A DNA stretch of 36,910 nt from Anaerosolibacter carboniphilus. Its GTDB lineage: Bacteria; Bacillota; Clostridia; Peptostreptococcales; Thermotaleaceae. The notes under the pieces are model-generated. The model worked only from the letters and a program-made list of their open reading frames with translations, ran no database searches and was not told the DNA's origin. The position numbers and the translations under genes are program-made. The DNA lies in NCBI RefSeq assembly GCF_014205875.1, contig NZ_JACHEN010000042.1, forward strand, positions 1 through 36,910, written 5' to 3'. Numbering within the stretch: position 1 is the stretch's first letter; each line of letters starts with the position of its first letter. Of this stretch, positions 7,679-15,915 are shown piece after piece.

Positions 7679-8413
7679 CTAAGCTAATGATAGTGGTTTA
7701 CCTAAACCAACATTTACTTTCCCCCTGTGTGGCTGAGGAATATTCAATTCATTAAGACAATCCAACGTTTTTGTTTCACCGTTTTCATCCGTTCTGATAA
7801 TTAAACCTAAAGAGAATACTGTGTCGATTTCTTTTTCAACTTTTTTTAGGGCTTCAAGAACCTGTTTTAAATTATCCTCTTCACATTTACCTTCAACAAT
7901 CACAGATAACAGATGATAATGCAGACATTCATCCACTAACTTTCCTGTTGAAAGGTCGGGCATTAATGCTGCTAAAGGAGTATGCTCTTGCGAAGCTAGT
8001 TTAACGCCAGCAGCAGCACAAGCCATCGCAACTTTTTCTGCATCTCTTAAATAAACACCCATACCGGGGCGTCCCATATCAACACAAATGCCTACTTCTC
8101 CTTTTTTAACTCTACCAGATACGTCATTGGTTTTAACCTCTTCCGTTCCCCTGCCGGTTACACCCGTAACACCATGATTCTCCACAGGGTCACTAAGTAC
8201 ATGTTGAAACTGCTTGTAAAAGCTATCTAGCTCTATTGCTTCAATAGCTCCTTTCGGACAAACTTTTTGGCGTAAGCATACATAGCATTCTGTACATCTG
8301 TCCTGATCAACAAAACATTTCTTTTCCCTGACATCAAAATGGAACGCATCCACAGTACAAAACTTTTGACAAATTTTACATCCAACACATAAGTTTTTAT
8401 TAATTACTGTCAT
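7679..8413 (-). CDS. Ferredoxin-like protein with two 4Fe-4S motifs and a C-terminal domain of unknown function
   Basis: In the 244-residue product the first 60 residues hold two four-cysteine clusters: CVGCKICQKFC (C-x2-C-x2-C-x3-C) and CTECYVCLRQKVCP (C-x2-C-x2-C-x4-C). The remaining roughly 180 residues form a separate domain with Gly-rich patches (GVTGVTGRGTEEV, GICVDMGRPGMGVYLRD) that I cannot assign. It is probably a cytoplasmic electron carrier or a redox subunit. An AAGGGAG site precedes the ATG. The gene follows tctA across a 150-base gap that holds a perfect operator-like palindrome (8517-8547), so it may be transcribed both from the tct promoter and from its own GntR-controlled one. 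Confidence 0.85.
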   Translation of the reverse strand: MTVINKNLCVGCKICQKFCTVDAFHFDVREKKCFVDQDRCTECYVCLRQKVCPKGAIEAIELDSFYKQFQHVLSDPVENHGVTGVTGRGTEEVKTNDVSGRVKKGEVGICVDMGRPGMGVYLRDAEKVAMACAAAGVKLASQEHTPLAALMPDLSTGKLVDECLHYHLLSVIVEGKCEEDNLKQVLEALKKVEKEIDTVFSLGLIIRTDENGETKTLDCLNELNIPQPHRGKVNVGLGKPLSLA

Positions 8414-8516
8414 CGTTTTGACTCCCTTCTTTTTGGTATTATATACTCTTTATTTACGCCTTAGATTAGATAGATCTAATCATCAGGTGCTTGTATCTAA
8501 ATACTTAGTATCATTG

Positions 8517-8547
8517 TATATTTTGGGATATTGTATCCCAAAATATA
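8517..8547. promoter_or_regulatory. Perfect palindrome, probable GntR operator
   Basis: Fourteen-base arms TATATTTTGGGATA and their exact complement flank the spacer TTG. The inner core TTGGGATA...TATCCCAA matches the two sites upstream of the gntR gene (12459-12477, 12580-12598). It lies between tctA and the ferredoxin-like gene. Confidence 0.75.
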
Positions 8548-8563
8548 TTGAAAAAAATATGTT

Positions 8564-10063
8564 TTAAACGGTTGTCTCAACCTTTTTCTTTGAAATCATA
8601 TCTCGAATAATAGGGAAAAACAGTGAAATCAGTGTGATACCAAGTAATATCAATGTGATAGGTCTCTCAACAAATATGGACCAGCTTCCTCCAGACATAA
8701 TCAGTGCTCTTCTCAGGGAAGCTTCAGCCATGGGTCCTAGCACCAGAGCCAATACGACGGGGGCTATTGGAAACTTAAGTTTTCTCATGAAATATCCTAA
8801 TACGCCAAAGAGCAGCATCACACCTACATTGAACAAATTGTTTTTGACAGAATATGACCCTACGAAAGCTAATGAAATAATAAGAGGCATCAGAATTCTA
8901 TAGGGAATCTGTAGTACTTTTACAAATATCTTAACCCCAAATAAACCTAAGACCAGAAAAGCAAGATTAGCCAACAGCAACCCAGCAAAAATACCATAGA
9001 CCACATCAATGTGATCCTTGAAAAGCAATGGACCTGGTGATATACCCTGAATCATAAAAGCTCCCAAAAGTACTGCTGTTGTCTCTGATCCAGGTATCCC
9101 TAAGGATAACAAAGGAACCATCGCACCACCCGTAGCTGCGTTGTTGCCTGCTTCCGGTGCCGCAATACCTTCCAATGACCCATTACCGAACTCCTCTGGC
9201 TTTTTAGACCATCTTTTTGCTTCATTGTAGCAAATAAAAGAAGATATGGTGGCGCCTGCCCCTGGAAGTATCCCAACAAAGCTTCCGATGACCGAGGATC
9301 TTAATATTGTACCAACAACAGATCTTAGTTCAGAAAGGGAGGGAAGAAGTCCTAATATTTTTGCATCCTTCATAGAAAGGCTATTTGGTGACTCAGCATT
9401 TATTAGAACCTGGGATACTGCAAACAAGCCAATCAACACAGGTATAAAAGATACGCCGTCTAAGAGATTTACTTGACCAAAGGTATATCTTGGCGTACCA
9501 TTCATCATATCAATCCCCACAGTTCCTAGCATGAGTCCAAAGACCCCAGCGATGATACCTTTGATTAAGCTATCTCCGGCCAAGCTCGTGATAATGCTTA
9601 AGCCAAAAACAGCGAGGGCAAAATACTCTGGTGGTCCAAATCTTAGTGCTACCTTTGCTAATACCGGGGCTAAAACAATGAGAATGATTACACTGAGCGT
9701 TCCTCCAATATAGGAAGCTATGGTAGCCATCCCTAAAGCCTTACCTGCCTTCCCTTGTTGTGCCAGTTGATGCCCATCGAAGGTAGTGCAAGCCGCAGCC
9801 GTTGTTCCTGGCGTATTAATCAAAACTGCTGTAATTGAGCCTCCGTAGATTGCGCCACAATATATGCCCAAGAGCATTGACAATGCAGTAACAGGAGTCA
9901 TTCCATACGTTAGGGGCAGTAATAACGCTACACCCATTGATGCATTGATCCCTGGCAATGCGCCGAATAATATCCCCATGGCAGCTCCGAAAAATGTAAT
10001 CAGAAAATTATTGGGCTGTAATATTTGTTGAATCCCTTCTAATAACAAGCCAAAATCCATCAT
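8564..10063 (-). CDS. tctA: Tripartite tricarboxylate transporter, large membrane subunit TctA
   Basis: The 499-residue product is almost entirely hydrophobic, with about 10-12 membrane helices, the usual size of TctA. Diagnostic stretches are GALPGINASMGVALLLPLTY, YGGSITAVLINTPGT near residue 75, and the repeated counterpart GILPGAGATISSF near 265 with APEAGNNAATGG and LGIPGSETTAVLLGA. In this family TctA is the channel subunit, working with TctB and a TctC binding protein, driven by an ion gradient. GGAGGTG precedes the first of two adjacent ATGs. It follows tctB by 20 bases. The substrate is unknown; citrate-type acids are only one possibility. Confidence 0.95.
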   Translation of the reverse strand: MMDFGLLLEGIQQILQPNNFLITFFGAAMGILFGALPGINASMGVALLLPLTYGMTPVTALSMLLGIYCGAIYGGSITAVLINTPGTTAAACTTFDGHQLAQQGKAGKALGMATIASYIGGTLSVIILIVLAPVLAKVALRFGPPEYFALAVFGLSIITSLAGDSLIKGIIAGVFGLMLGTVGIDMMNGTPRYTFGQVNLLDGVSFIPVLIGLFAVSQVLINAESPNSLSMKDAKILGLLPSLSELRSVVGTILRSSVIGSFVGILPGAGATISSFICYNEAKRWSKKPEEFGNGSLEGIAAPEAGNNAATGGAMVPLLSLGIPGSETTAVLLGAFMIQGISPGPLLFKDHIDVVYGIFAGLLLANLAFLVLGLFGVKIFVKVLQIPYRILMPLIISLAFVGSYSVKNNLFNVGVMLLFGVLGYFMRKLKFPIAPVVLALVLGPMAEASLRRALIMSGGSWSIFVERPITLILLGITLISLFFPIIRDMISKKKVETTV

Positions 10064-10083
10064 TTATCACCTCCATTTTATCT

Positions 10084-10527
10084 TTAAATCAACAATCCTT
10101 CAGGCAAAGGAACATGTAAAAGCAAATGAAAAACACCATATAGACATAGGGCAACTAACATGGCCGATGTCACATCTATTAATGATTTTCGTCGACTTAA
10201 TAGATAGATTGTAACGAGAACATATAAGAAGGTAGTGATGACATAACCAATAAAGTTCATAAGTATCAAATATGCAAAACATCCTATCATCATATAGACA
10301 GATAACGGATTCATTTTTAACTTAAATTCTGCATTTTTCTTCCCCACTAAGGTCCTAATGATATGGATAATACTTAATAATATCATCGCCATGGCCAGTA
10401 ATCTTGGGAAAAATACTGGACCTACCCCTATATCTCCGCCAAAATTGTTGGCATCAAGTGTATATGATACAAAAAACCATACTGAACCAATCAAGAGCGA
10501 TATGATTCCAGCGATTATTTGAGACAT
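10084..10527 (-). CDS. tctB: Tripartite tricarboxylate transporter, small membrane subunit TctB
   Basis: The start is ATG 10527 (MSQIIAGIIS, 147 residues), 5 bases after GAGGTGG; an upstream in-frame GTG has no ribosome site. The product has four membrane helices, with the GPVFFPRLLA motif between the first and second, as expected of TctB. It sits between tctC and tctA in the usual order and is thought to help TctA assemble or couple. Identification rests on length, topology, motif and position. Confidence 0.9.
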   Translation of the reverse strand: MSQIIAGIISLLIGSVWFFVSYTLDANNFGGDIGVGPVFFPRLLAMAMILLSIIHIIRTLVGKKNAEFKLKMNPLSVYMMIGCFAYLILMNFIGYVITTFLYVLVTIYLLSRRKSLIDVTSAMLVALCLYGVFHLLLHVPLPEGLLI

Positions 10528-10598
10528 TGCATCCACCTCTTTTTTAGCGGGCACGATGATTCACCGCACCCGCCTGTTTTGATATTCAGTATCCTTGG

Positions 10599-11600
10599 TT
10601 ATTTAATAATTCCCATCTCTGTTAACGTTTTCTTGTAAAACTCATTTTGCTCTTCTATAAAGCTATAAAACTCCTGTCCATTTTTAGCATCCTTAATAAT
10701 GTTATTTTTCTTATAATAATCTACCATCGCCGGATCATCTAAAGCCTTCTTAAAGGCTTCATACATAACAGTTTTTACCTCTTCTGGCGTACCTTTTGGC
10801 GCAACAATCCCTCTCCAAGTTTCTACGATGATTTCTTGCCCATTTTCTTTAAATGTTGGAACATCCTTATAATCTTCTAATCTTTCCGGGCTAAATACAC
10901 CAATTCCTTTTAGCTGCCCAGCCTCTAGCTGACCTGCGATTTCACTTGGGTTACCATTTAGTACATCTATGTGTCCTCCTAGAAGGGCAGCCATTGCCTC
11001 TCCACCACCATCAAATGGTACAAAGTCTACTTGAATTCCTGTTTGTTTCTGGAATATAGCTGCTGCCACATGATCTGTTGTCCCGATTCCAAAGGTTCCC
11101 CACTTTAATCTTCTTTCTTTTCCTGCCTTAACCACATCTTCTATGCTTTGTAAATACCCATCAGCCTTTACAGCTGCCATTGTAGCATCTCTTCCTACCA
11201 TAATAATAGGATCAAAATCTTGATATGTATTGGGCGTGCCTTTAGTAAGTGGCGTCAGAACTAAATTTGTTGTAACTGCTAGGGTTGCATAACCATCCGC
11301 TTTCTGACCCGCCATGTATGCCATAGCTGTGGCACCACCACCGCCTGGTTTATTTTCCACCACAACTGGTTTACCTAGAATCGGCTCAGCAGCCTTTGCT
11401 AATGTTCTTCCAAAAATGTCACTACCGCCACCGGGTGACCCCCAAACCACTAGATTTACAGGTTTTTCCGGAAACTTCACTTTGCTTTCCTCACTTCCAC
11501 CCTGAGAGCCCGTAGGCGAACTACATCCTGTCGCCATAAGAGCCAGCATAAGAATCACCAGTGCAATTGATAATACCCTTACTTTTTTCATACTCAACAT
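10599..11600 (-). CDS. tctC: Tripartite tricarboxylate transporter, substrate-binding lipoprotein TctC
   Basis: The 333-residue product starts with a lipoprotein signal ending in LMATGC (Cys26 lipidated), then a Gly/Ser linker and a TctC/BUG-type binding fold: PVNLVVWGSPGGGSDIFGR, VVENKPGGGGATAMAYMAG, and GIVAPKGTP near residue 270. In a Gram-positive the protein would be anchored outside the membrane and deliver substrate to TctB/TctA. The BUG family binds carboxylates through two bridging waters, but the ligand cannot be read from sequence. GGGGGG lies 9 bases before the ATG. It is the first transporter gene after gntR, with a promoter-operator in the 173-base gap. Confidence 0.93.
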   Translation of the reverse strand: MLSMKKVRVLSIALVILMLALMATGCSSPTGSQGGSEESKVKFPEKPVNLVVWGSPGGGSDIFGRTLAKAAEPILGKPVVVENKPGGGGATAMAYMAGQKADGYATLAVTTNLVLTPLTKGTPNTYQDFDPIIMVGRDATMAAVKADGYLQSIEDVVKAGKERRLKWGTFGIGTTDHVAAAIFQKQTGIQVDFVPFDGGGEAMAALLGGHIDVLNGNPSEIAGQLEAGQLKGIGVFSPERLEDYKDVPTFKENGQEIIVETWRGIVAPKGTPEEVKTVMYEAFKKALDDPAMVDYYKKNNIIKDAKNGQEFYSFIEEQNEFYKKTLTEMGIIK

Positions 11601-11698
11601 TCCATTCTACCCCCCATGTAATCGTTTTGATATCCCCCTACCTAGAATTCAGAAATCTCTCTTCTCCCCCATTTACCACTTCCTTTTTACATCAATTT

Positions 11699-11726
11699 TG
11701 TATATTGTATATTGGATCCCAAACAA
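11699..11726 (-). promoter_or_regulatory. Promoter of tctCBA overlapping a partial GntR-type site
   Basis: TTGTTT (11721-11726), 16 bases, TATACA (11699-11704) on the minus strand. The spacer begins GGGATCCAAT, resembling half of the palindromes at 8517 and 12459. Overlap of site and promoter fits repression. Confidence 0.55.
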
Positions 11727-11773
11727 TGCTCACATTTATACTCTCTATTTACTTTTATTTCTTGATTATGACA

Positions 11774-12442
11774 TTATTGTCCCATTCTTTTCATCAGAGC
11801 TTCTCCCGCTTTTTCAATATGTTTTTTCATAAAGATCTCTGCTCCATATTTGTTCTTTTCCTTAATCTCCTGCACAATATCCTTATGTTCACTTAATGAA
11901 ACTTCTGCTCTTCCTTCTAAGGATAAGGATTGATGTCTGTATCTTTGTATTTGTTCATGAATGTTCTGCAGCATTTCTGTAAGCATAGGACTATTAGCCT
12001 TTCTCACAATATAATCATGGAATCTTGTATTACAATTTATCTGCTTATCGATATCACCATCTTTTATTGCAGTTTCCATCTCACTTATAATTTTCTCTAA
12101 ATCAGCAATCATTAGCGCATCAGAATTGTCAATTGCAAGCCTTACGGCTAGCCCCTCCAAAACTCCCCGAATATTGAATATCTCCTTGATTTGTGATTCA
12201 TTTACTCTTGCAACCATAACGCCCTTACGAGGTAAATTTTCAACTAGTTTTTCGATCTCCAATCTCCGCAATGCTTCCCTAATAGGCGTTCGACTAACTC
12301 CCATCTCTTCTGCAACTTGATTCTCTATAATCCGTTGACCCGGTTTAAAGTATCCATCTAAAATTGCTTTTCTCAACTTCTCAAATACTGCATCTCTTAC
12401 GGTCTTATAATTTTCTACTTTTAGGCTCTTTTCTTTTTCCAT
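11774..12442 (-). CDS. GntR-family transcription regulator, FadR/FCD subgroup
   Basis: The 222-residue product has an N-terminal winged helix (about 10-78) with the GntR signature ILDGYFKPGQRI, VAEEMGVSRTPIREALRRLE and PRKGVMVA. A helical FCD ligand domain (about 85-215) follows, with the metal-site residues in NTRFHDYIV, SEHKDIV and MKKHIEKA. FCD regulators usually bind a small carboxylate and leave the operator. GGGAGAG precedes the ATG. The gene is upstream of tctCBA in the same direction, and two copies of its likely operator lie before its own start, so it probably represses itself and the transport genes. The ligand is probably the Tct substrate or a product of it (inference). Confidence 0.92.
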   Translation of the reverse strand: MEKEKSLKVENYKTVRDAVFEKLRKAILDGYFKPGQRIIENQVAEEMGVSRTPIREALRRLEIEKLVENLPRKGVMVARVNESQIKEIFNIRGVLEGLAVRLAIDNSDALMIADLEKIISEMETAIKDGDIDKQINCNTRFHDYIVRKANSPMLTEMLQNIHEQIQRYRHQSLSLEGRAEVSLSEHKDIVQEIKEKNKYGAEIFMKKHIEKAGEALMKRMGQ

Positions 12443-12458
12443 CTGTTATCTCTCCCTA

Positions 12459-12477
12459 TTAGGATTCTGTATCCCAA
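12459..12477. promoter_or_regulatory. GntR-type operator, promoter-proximal copy
   Basis: On the minus strand TTGGGATACAGAATCCTAA, an imperfect palindrome, lies 16 bases before the gntR ATG, directly upstream of the ribosome site. It is identical to the copy at 12580-12598. Confidence 0.7.
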
Positions 12478-12579
12478 TTTCTCAATTTATAGAATTCTCT
12501 GCAAATTTTAAAATTCCTTCAAGGATTTCTTAAATATTTTTTTAACAAATTTTAGATAATTTCTGTTATTCTACCAAAT

Positions 12580-12598
12580 TTAGGATTCTGTATCCCAA
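12580..12598. promoter_or_regulatory. GntR-type operator, distal copy
   Basis: The same 19 bases as the proximal site, with matching neighbours, 121 bases further upstream. The A/T-rich 100 bases between the two must contain the gntR promoter, although no strong -35/-10 pair stands out. Confidence 0.7.
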
Positions 12599-12764
12599 TT
12601 TTTTGTAAAAACACTGTGGTAGTATATTATATTCCTTGTCCTCTCACACATATGAATTATCTTTTTTTTAACAAGACTTTATTTTCAGCTAGAAAATATG
12701 GATTTTTCATATACTCCCTACATACAACCTGTGGATCGTCACTCAAATCGCATATTTTTTGCAT

Positions 12765-12836
12765 AAAAAAGGCACACTACGTGTGCATCGCTAAGGGAAC
12801 CTAGTTCCCCTTCGACGGCTGCAAAGCAGCCTGAAC
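12765..12836 (-). ncRNA. Three-hairpin structured element ending in a terminator, copy A
   Basis: On the minus strand the order is hairpin GGCTGC/GCAGCC, linker GTCGAAGG, hairpin GGGAAC/GTTCCC (one bulge), linker AGCGA, hairpin GCACAC/GTGTGC, then a T-run. A second copy at 26394-26466 has the same plan with compensating changes in the stems. No gene is present at this copy. It may be the RNA-like end of a small mobile repeat or an independent small RNA; the type given here is tentative. Confidence 0.5.
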
Positions 12837-12875
12837 ATCCCTCTAACTGCGGTATGGGAATACTTCCCCTGTACC

Positions 12876-12947
12876 CCTGCTTCTTTATAGCATAAGAAAG
12901 TATACTTTCTTATGCTATAAAGAAGCAGGATATCTTATTTGATATCC
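12876..12947. terminator. Perfect 54-base palindrome plus small hairpin after the histidine kinase gene
   Basis: From 12876 to 12929 all 27 base pairs match with no spacer (outer arm CCTGCTTCTTTATAGC, centre GTATAC). It partly shares bases with a second hairpin, GGATATC...GATATCC (12928-12947). Both lie within 90 bases of the stop of the kinase gene at 12959. A terminator role is likely; the perfection of the long palindrome is notable. Confidence 0.55.
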
Positions 12948-12958
12948 TCTTCCTCTTG

Positions 12959-15049
12959 CTATTCATTACTATTTTTATATTTAGGCATGTAGATCACAGC
13001 CTTAAATAAATCTCCATCTATTTCTATATGAAACCTGCCTCTTTGAATTTCAATTAAACTTTTTGCAATAGATAATCCCAATCCACTACCTTGACTGCTT
13101 CTGGACTCATCTCCTCTTTTAAAGCGCTCCATTAGTTCATCAGCTGAGATATTTAGCTCATAGGCCGAAATGTTTTTGATGCTTAGCAGTATTTCACTGC
13201 CTTCATCTTCTATAGCTATATATACCCTTGAACCTGTAAGGGCATATTTAAATATATTGGATAACAAATTCTCTATGGCTCTCCATAATAATTTCCCATC
13301 CGCTTTGATATATACTTTATCTGTAGGATGATTTATCTTAAATTCTAATGCCAGCTCTTCAATTTTATCATTCAGTTCTCCTAAGCCCTGAGTAATTAAA
13401 GATACGATATCTATTCTTTCAAAGTTTACTGGAATATTTCCACTGGAAGCCTTTGCTGCTTCAAATAGGTCATCGGTTAATATTTTTAGCCTTTGAGCTT
13501 TTTGCTCTAATACTTCTACATATTCTTCTACCTTTGATGGATCCTTTTCTTTTTTTAATAAATCCACATAGGTGATAATAGAGGTTAAAGGAGTTCTGGT
13601 ATCGTGGGACACATTGGTGATCAATTCCGTCTTCAACCGTTCACTTTTGAGCTCGTTATCCATCGCCTTTTTCAATCCATCGGTGATGCTGTTGATATTG
13701 GCAGCAAGTCTTCCAAACTCTCCATTCCCAGTCACATCTATTGTATGATGAATATCCCCGGCCTTTATTCTCTCTACCCCTTCTTTGATTGCATTAAATT
13801 CTTTTATCCGCTTATGGGCTAACCAAGCTGCTGCACCTATCGTCACTGGAAACATGAAAAATGTTGCAGCAACTAATATTGGATATCCGATTACGATGAG
13901 TACGATCTTTACGCCAACGCTGCCACTATCATATACATCGTTTACAAATTTAAATAGCTTGTAGAAAATACGATAGAGGAGGGTATGTTTTATCAGCGTC
14001 CTATTCTTAACATGCTTCACCAATGATAGCACCAGCACCAAACCGACGGAGGCGATGAGGGCAGTTACTGGCATTACCATTTTATTGATACTTTTCAGAT
14101 TATCTGCAGCTTGCAGTGATACAAACCACAAGGTTATCAGCCCTACGCATAATCCTAGATTCACATCATTATATAATCGATCCACTGTATTTAAATGCAA
14201 TTCTTGATCCTTAAATGCTTTTCTTCCTATGACGAGTACTAAATATACAAATGATACCATTAGTCCTAATAAAAATCCTGCTATTCTATATAGACTGTTT
14301 GTAACGATTATTTTGTTTTGATTCCATTCTTTTATCCTTGAATTTAAAAACTCTTTTGTAAAAGCAATATAGACAGCATTGTTTCTCTGATCAAATCCAT
14401 CAATATTTGATAGAATCCAATGATAATCTCTATTATCTTTGATTTCTGTAGGATATATTTCTTTATCATATTCATCAAATATCATGTAGGAAGGAAAAGA
14501 TCTAAAATAGGCTTTCTCCGTCTGATCGCTATTGGCAAATACGTTTGTACCATCACTGGCATAATATATAATTCCTTCGTACTTTTCCAGTCTTTGTAAA
14601 AGTAAGTTGTATTCTTTTAAGTCATTGCTTATCAACTGATCCCTTTTCTGAGAAATTTTATCAGCATATATTTCTTTGAATTTTTCATAGTTCTCCTCAT
14701 CACTTAGATTAGGATTATAGCTTTTAGAATTGTATTGGAAATCTGAAAATAGATTTTCTTCTTCAATCCTCATTTCATCCTCTGTAATCGTTTCACCGCT
14801 TAGGATATGTGCTTCATTCTTATATTCTCTTGTTAACCACCTTAAATCCCTAACAATTGGTTCACTTTCCTCCATATATGCCCTGCTAAGGAAATAGCTA
14901 TCTTCAAAAACCATATGAAAATCATCATTCGTGGTTGCTAATACATTTATAAAGGTTGTAATCGCTCCTGTAAAGCACAGGATTACAATGATAAAAACGA
15001 TGATTTTTGTTATTATTGAATGACTATAATTTTTCAACTTTGTATCCAA
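12959..15049 (-). CDS. Membrane histidine kinase, VanS-like catalytic core with multi-helix sensor
   Basis: In the 696-residue product the first helix is at about 13-35, followed by an extracellular region of roughly 200 residues. Four more helices occupy about 245-420, then a HAMP-like linker. HisKA carries LITNVSHDTRTPLTSI (phospho-His), and the ATPase domain has the N box WRAIENLLSNIFKYA and a G box GSGLGLSIAKSL. The G1 motif DxGxG is not evident; SIKNIS stands there, as in VanS-type kinases of Clostridia. It starts with TTG and overlaps the end of the response regulator gene by 26 bases, so the pair is coupled. The signal is unknown. The five-helix sensor with a long external loop sets it apart from the compact two-helix VanS. 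Confidence 0.88.
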   Translation of the reverse strand: MDTKLKNYSHSIITKIIVFIIVILCFTGAITTFINVLATTNDDFHMVFEDSYFLSRAYMEESEPIVRDLRWLTREYKNEAHILSGETITEDEMRIEEENLFSDFQYNSKSYNPNLSDEENYEKFKEIYADKISQKRDQLISNDLKEYNLLLQRLEKYEGIIYYASDGTNVFANSDQTEKAYFRSFPSYMIFDEYDKEIYPTEIKDNRDYHWILSNIDGFDQRNNAVYIAFTKEFLNSRIKEWNQNKIIVTNSLYRIAGFLLGLMVSFVYLVLVIGRKAFKDQELHLNTVDRLYNDVNLGLCVGLITLWFVSLQAADNLKSINKMVMPVTALIASVGLVLVLSLVKHVKNRTLIKHTLLYRIFYKLFKFVNDVYDSGSVGVKIVLIVIGYPILVAATFFMFPVTIGAAAWLAHKRIKEFNAIKEGVERIKAGDIHHTIDVTGNGEFGRLAANINSITDGLKKAMDNELKSERLKTELITNVSHDTRTPLTSIITYVDLLKKEKDPSKVEEYVEVLEQKAQRLKILTDDLFEAAKASSGNIPVNFERIDIVSLITQGLGELNDKIEELALEFKINHPTDKVYIKADGKLLWRAIENLLSNIFKYALTGSRVYIAIEDEGSEILLSIKNISAYELNISADELMERFKRGDESRSSQGSGLGLSIAKSLIEIQRGRFHIEIDGDLFKAVIYMPKYKNSNE

Positions 15050-15710
15050 TTCCCCACACCACCTTCAAGTATTTTGGCTCTTTCGGATTTATTTCAATTT
15101 TTTCTCTGATTTTTCTTATGTGAACTGTCACGGTATTTTCAGGGCTAAAGGCAGTTTCCTTCCATACCTTTTCGTAGATTTCCTCAATCGAAAATACTCT
15201 CCCGGCATTTGCAGTCAAAAGCTTTAATATTTTATATTGTACTGGCGTAAGATGAACCTCTTCTCCATCCACAGTTATGCTTTTACGCTCGTCATCGATC
15301 ACAAGTCCTCCTGTTTTATATACATTGCTTTTCGTTTCAAGGCTTCCCAATGTTGTATATCTTCTCAGTTGAGACTTAACCCTTGCAATTAACTCCAAAG
15401 GATTGAAGGGTTTCGTTATATAATCATCTGCTCCCATATTCAAGCCCATGATTTTGTCCGTATCTTCTGATTTGGCCGAAAGCATAATCACGGGTATATT
15501 ATTCTCTTCTCTGATCTTCATGGTAGCTCTTAATCCATCCATCTTGGGCATCATAATATCCATGATAATAAGATGGATCTCATTTTCTTCTATGATTTCC
15601 AGCGCTTCTATTCCATTAGAAGCTTTAAATATTTTATAACCTTCATTTTCTAAATAAATTTTTATAGCTTCTACGATTTCCTTATCGTCATCACAGACTA
15701 GTATGTTCAA
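15024..15710 (-). CDS. OmpR/PhoB-family response regulator
   Basis: The 228-residue product has a receiver domain (about 1-115) with acidic pair CDDD, phospho-acceptor in IIMDIMMPKMDG, and conserved Ser/Lys in MLSAKSED and ITKPFNP. A winged-helix DNA-binding domain (about 130-226) ends VWGIGYKVEKL. The start is TTG 15710, 9 bases after AGGAG; no ATG is available. The adjoining kinase gene overlaps its 3' end. Direct repeats of TCTTAA spaced by helical turns lie about 90-125 bases upstream and are likely its own binding sites, giving autoregulation. No downstream target operon is visible in the window. Confidence 0.9.
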   Translation of the reverse strand: MNILVCDDDKEIVEAIKIYLENEGYKIFKASNGIEALEIIEENEIHLIIMDIMMPKMDGLRATMKIREENNIPVIMLSAKSEDTDKIMGLNMGADDYITKPFNPLELIARVKSQLRRYTTLGSLETKSNVYKTGGLVIDDERKSITVDGEEVHLTPVQYKILKLLTANAGRVFSIEEIYEKVWKETAFSPENTVTVHIRKIREKIEINPKEPKYLKVVWGIGYKVEKL

Positions 15711-15796
15711 GACGTATCACTCCTGTATAAATATTTGTACATATTATCATATCACACCCTTTAATATTTACTCTAAGGTTATGATACCAATCAAAT

Positions 15797-15835
15797 CTTA
15801 ACAAACCCCCTATACAAATCTTAAGATTTTCTTAA
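15797..15835. promoter_or_regulatory. Phased TCTTAA direct repeats, probable response-regulator boxes
   Basis: TCTTAA occurs at 15797, 15819 and 15830, with offsets of 22 and 11 bases. PhoB/OmpR-class regulators bind direct repeats at 11-base spacing. The sites lie upstream of the regulator gene. Confidence 0.5.
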
Positions 15836-15842
15836 TGTTTAC

Positions 15843-15867
15843 AGCAAAAAGCCAGCATACGCTGGCT
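15843..15867 (-). terminator. Rho-independent terminator of recQ
   Basis: On the minus strand AGCCAGC, loop GTAT, GCTGGCT, then TTTTT. It lies about 50 bases past the recQ stop. Confidence 0.85.
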
Positions 15868-15915
15868 CATGATATTATTTAAATGCAGTTAACCGCAGGT
15901 TAAATCCTATATTGC

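Noticed and set aside
12616..12804. Open frame of 62 codons on the plus strand
   Set aside because: It runs into the structured repeat, has no ribosome site and no recognisable motif.
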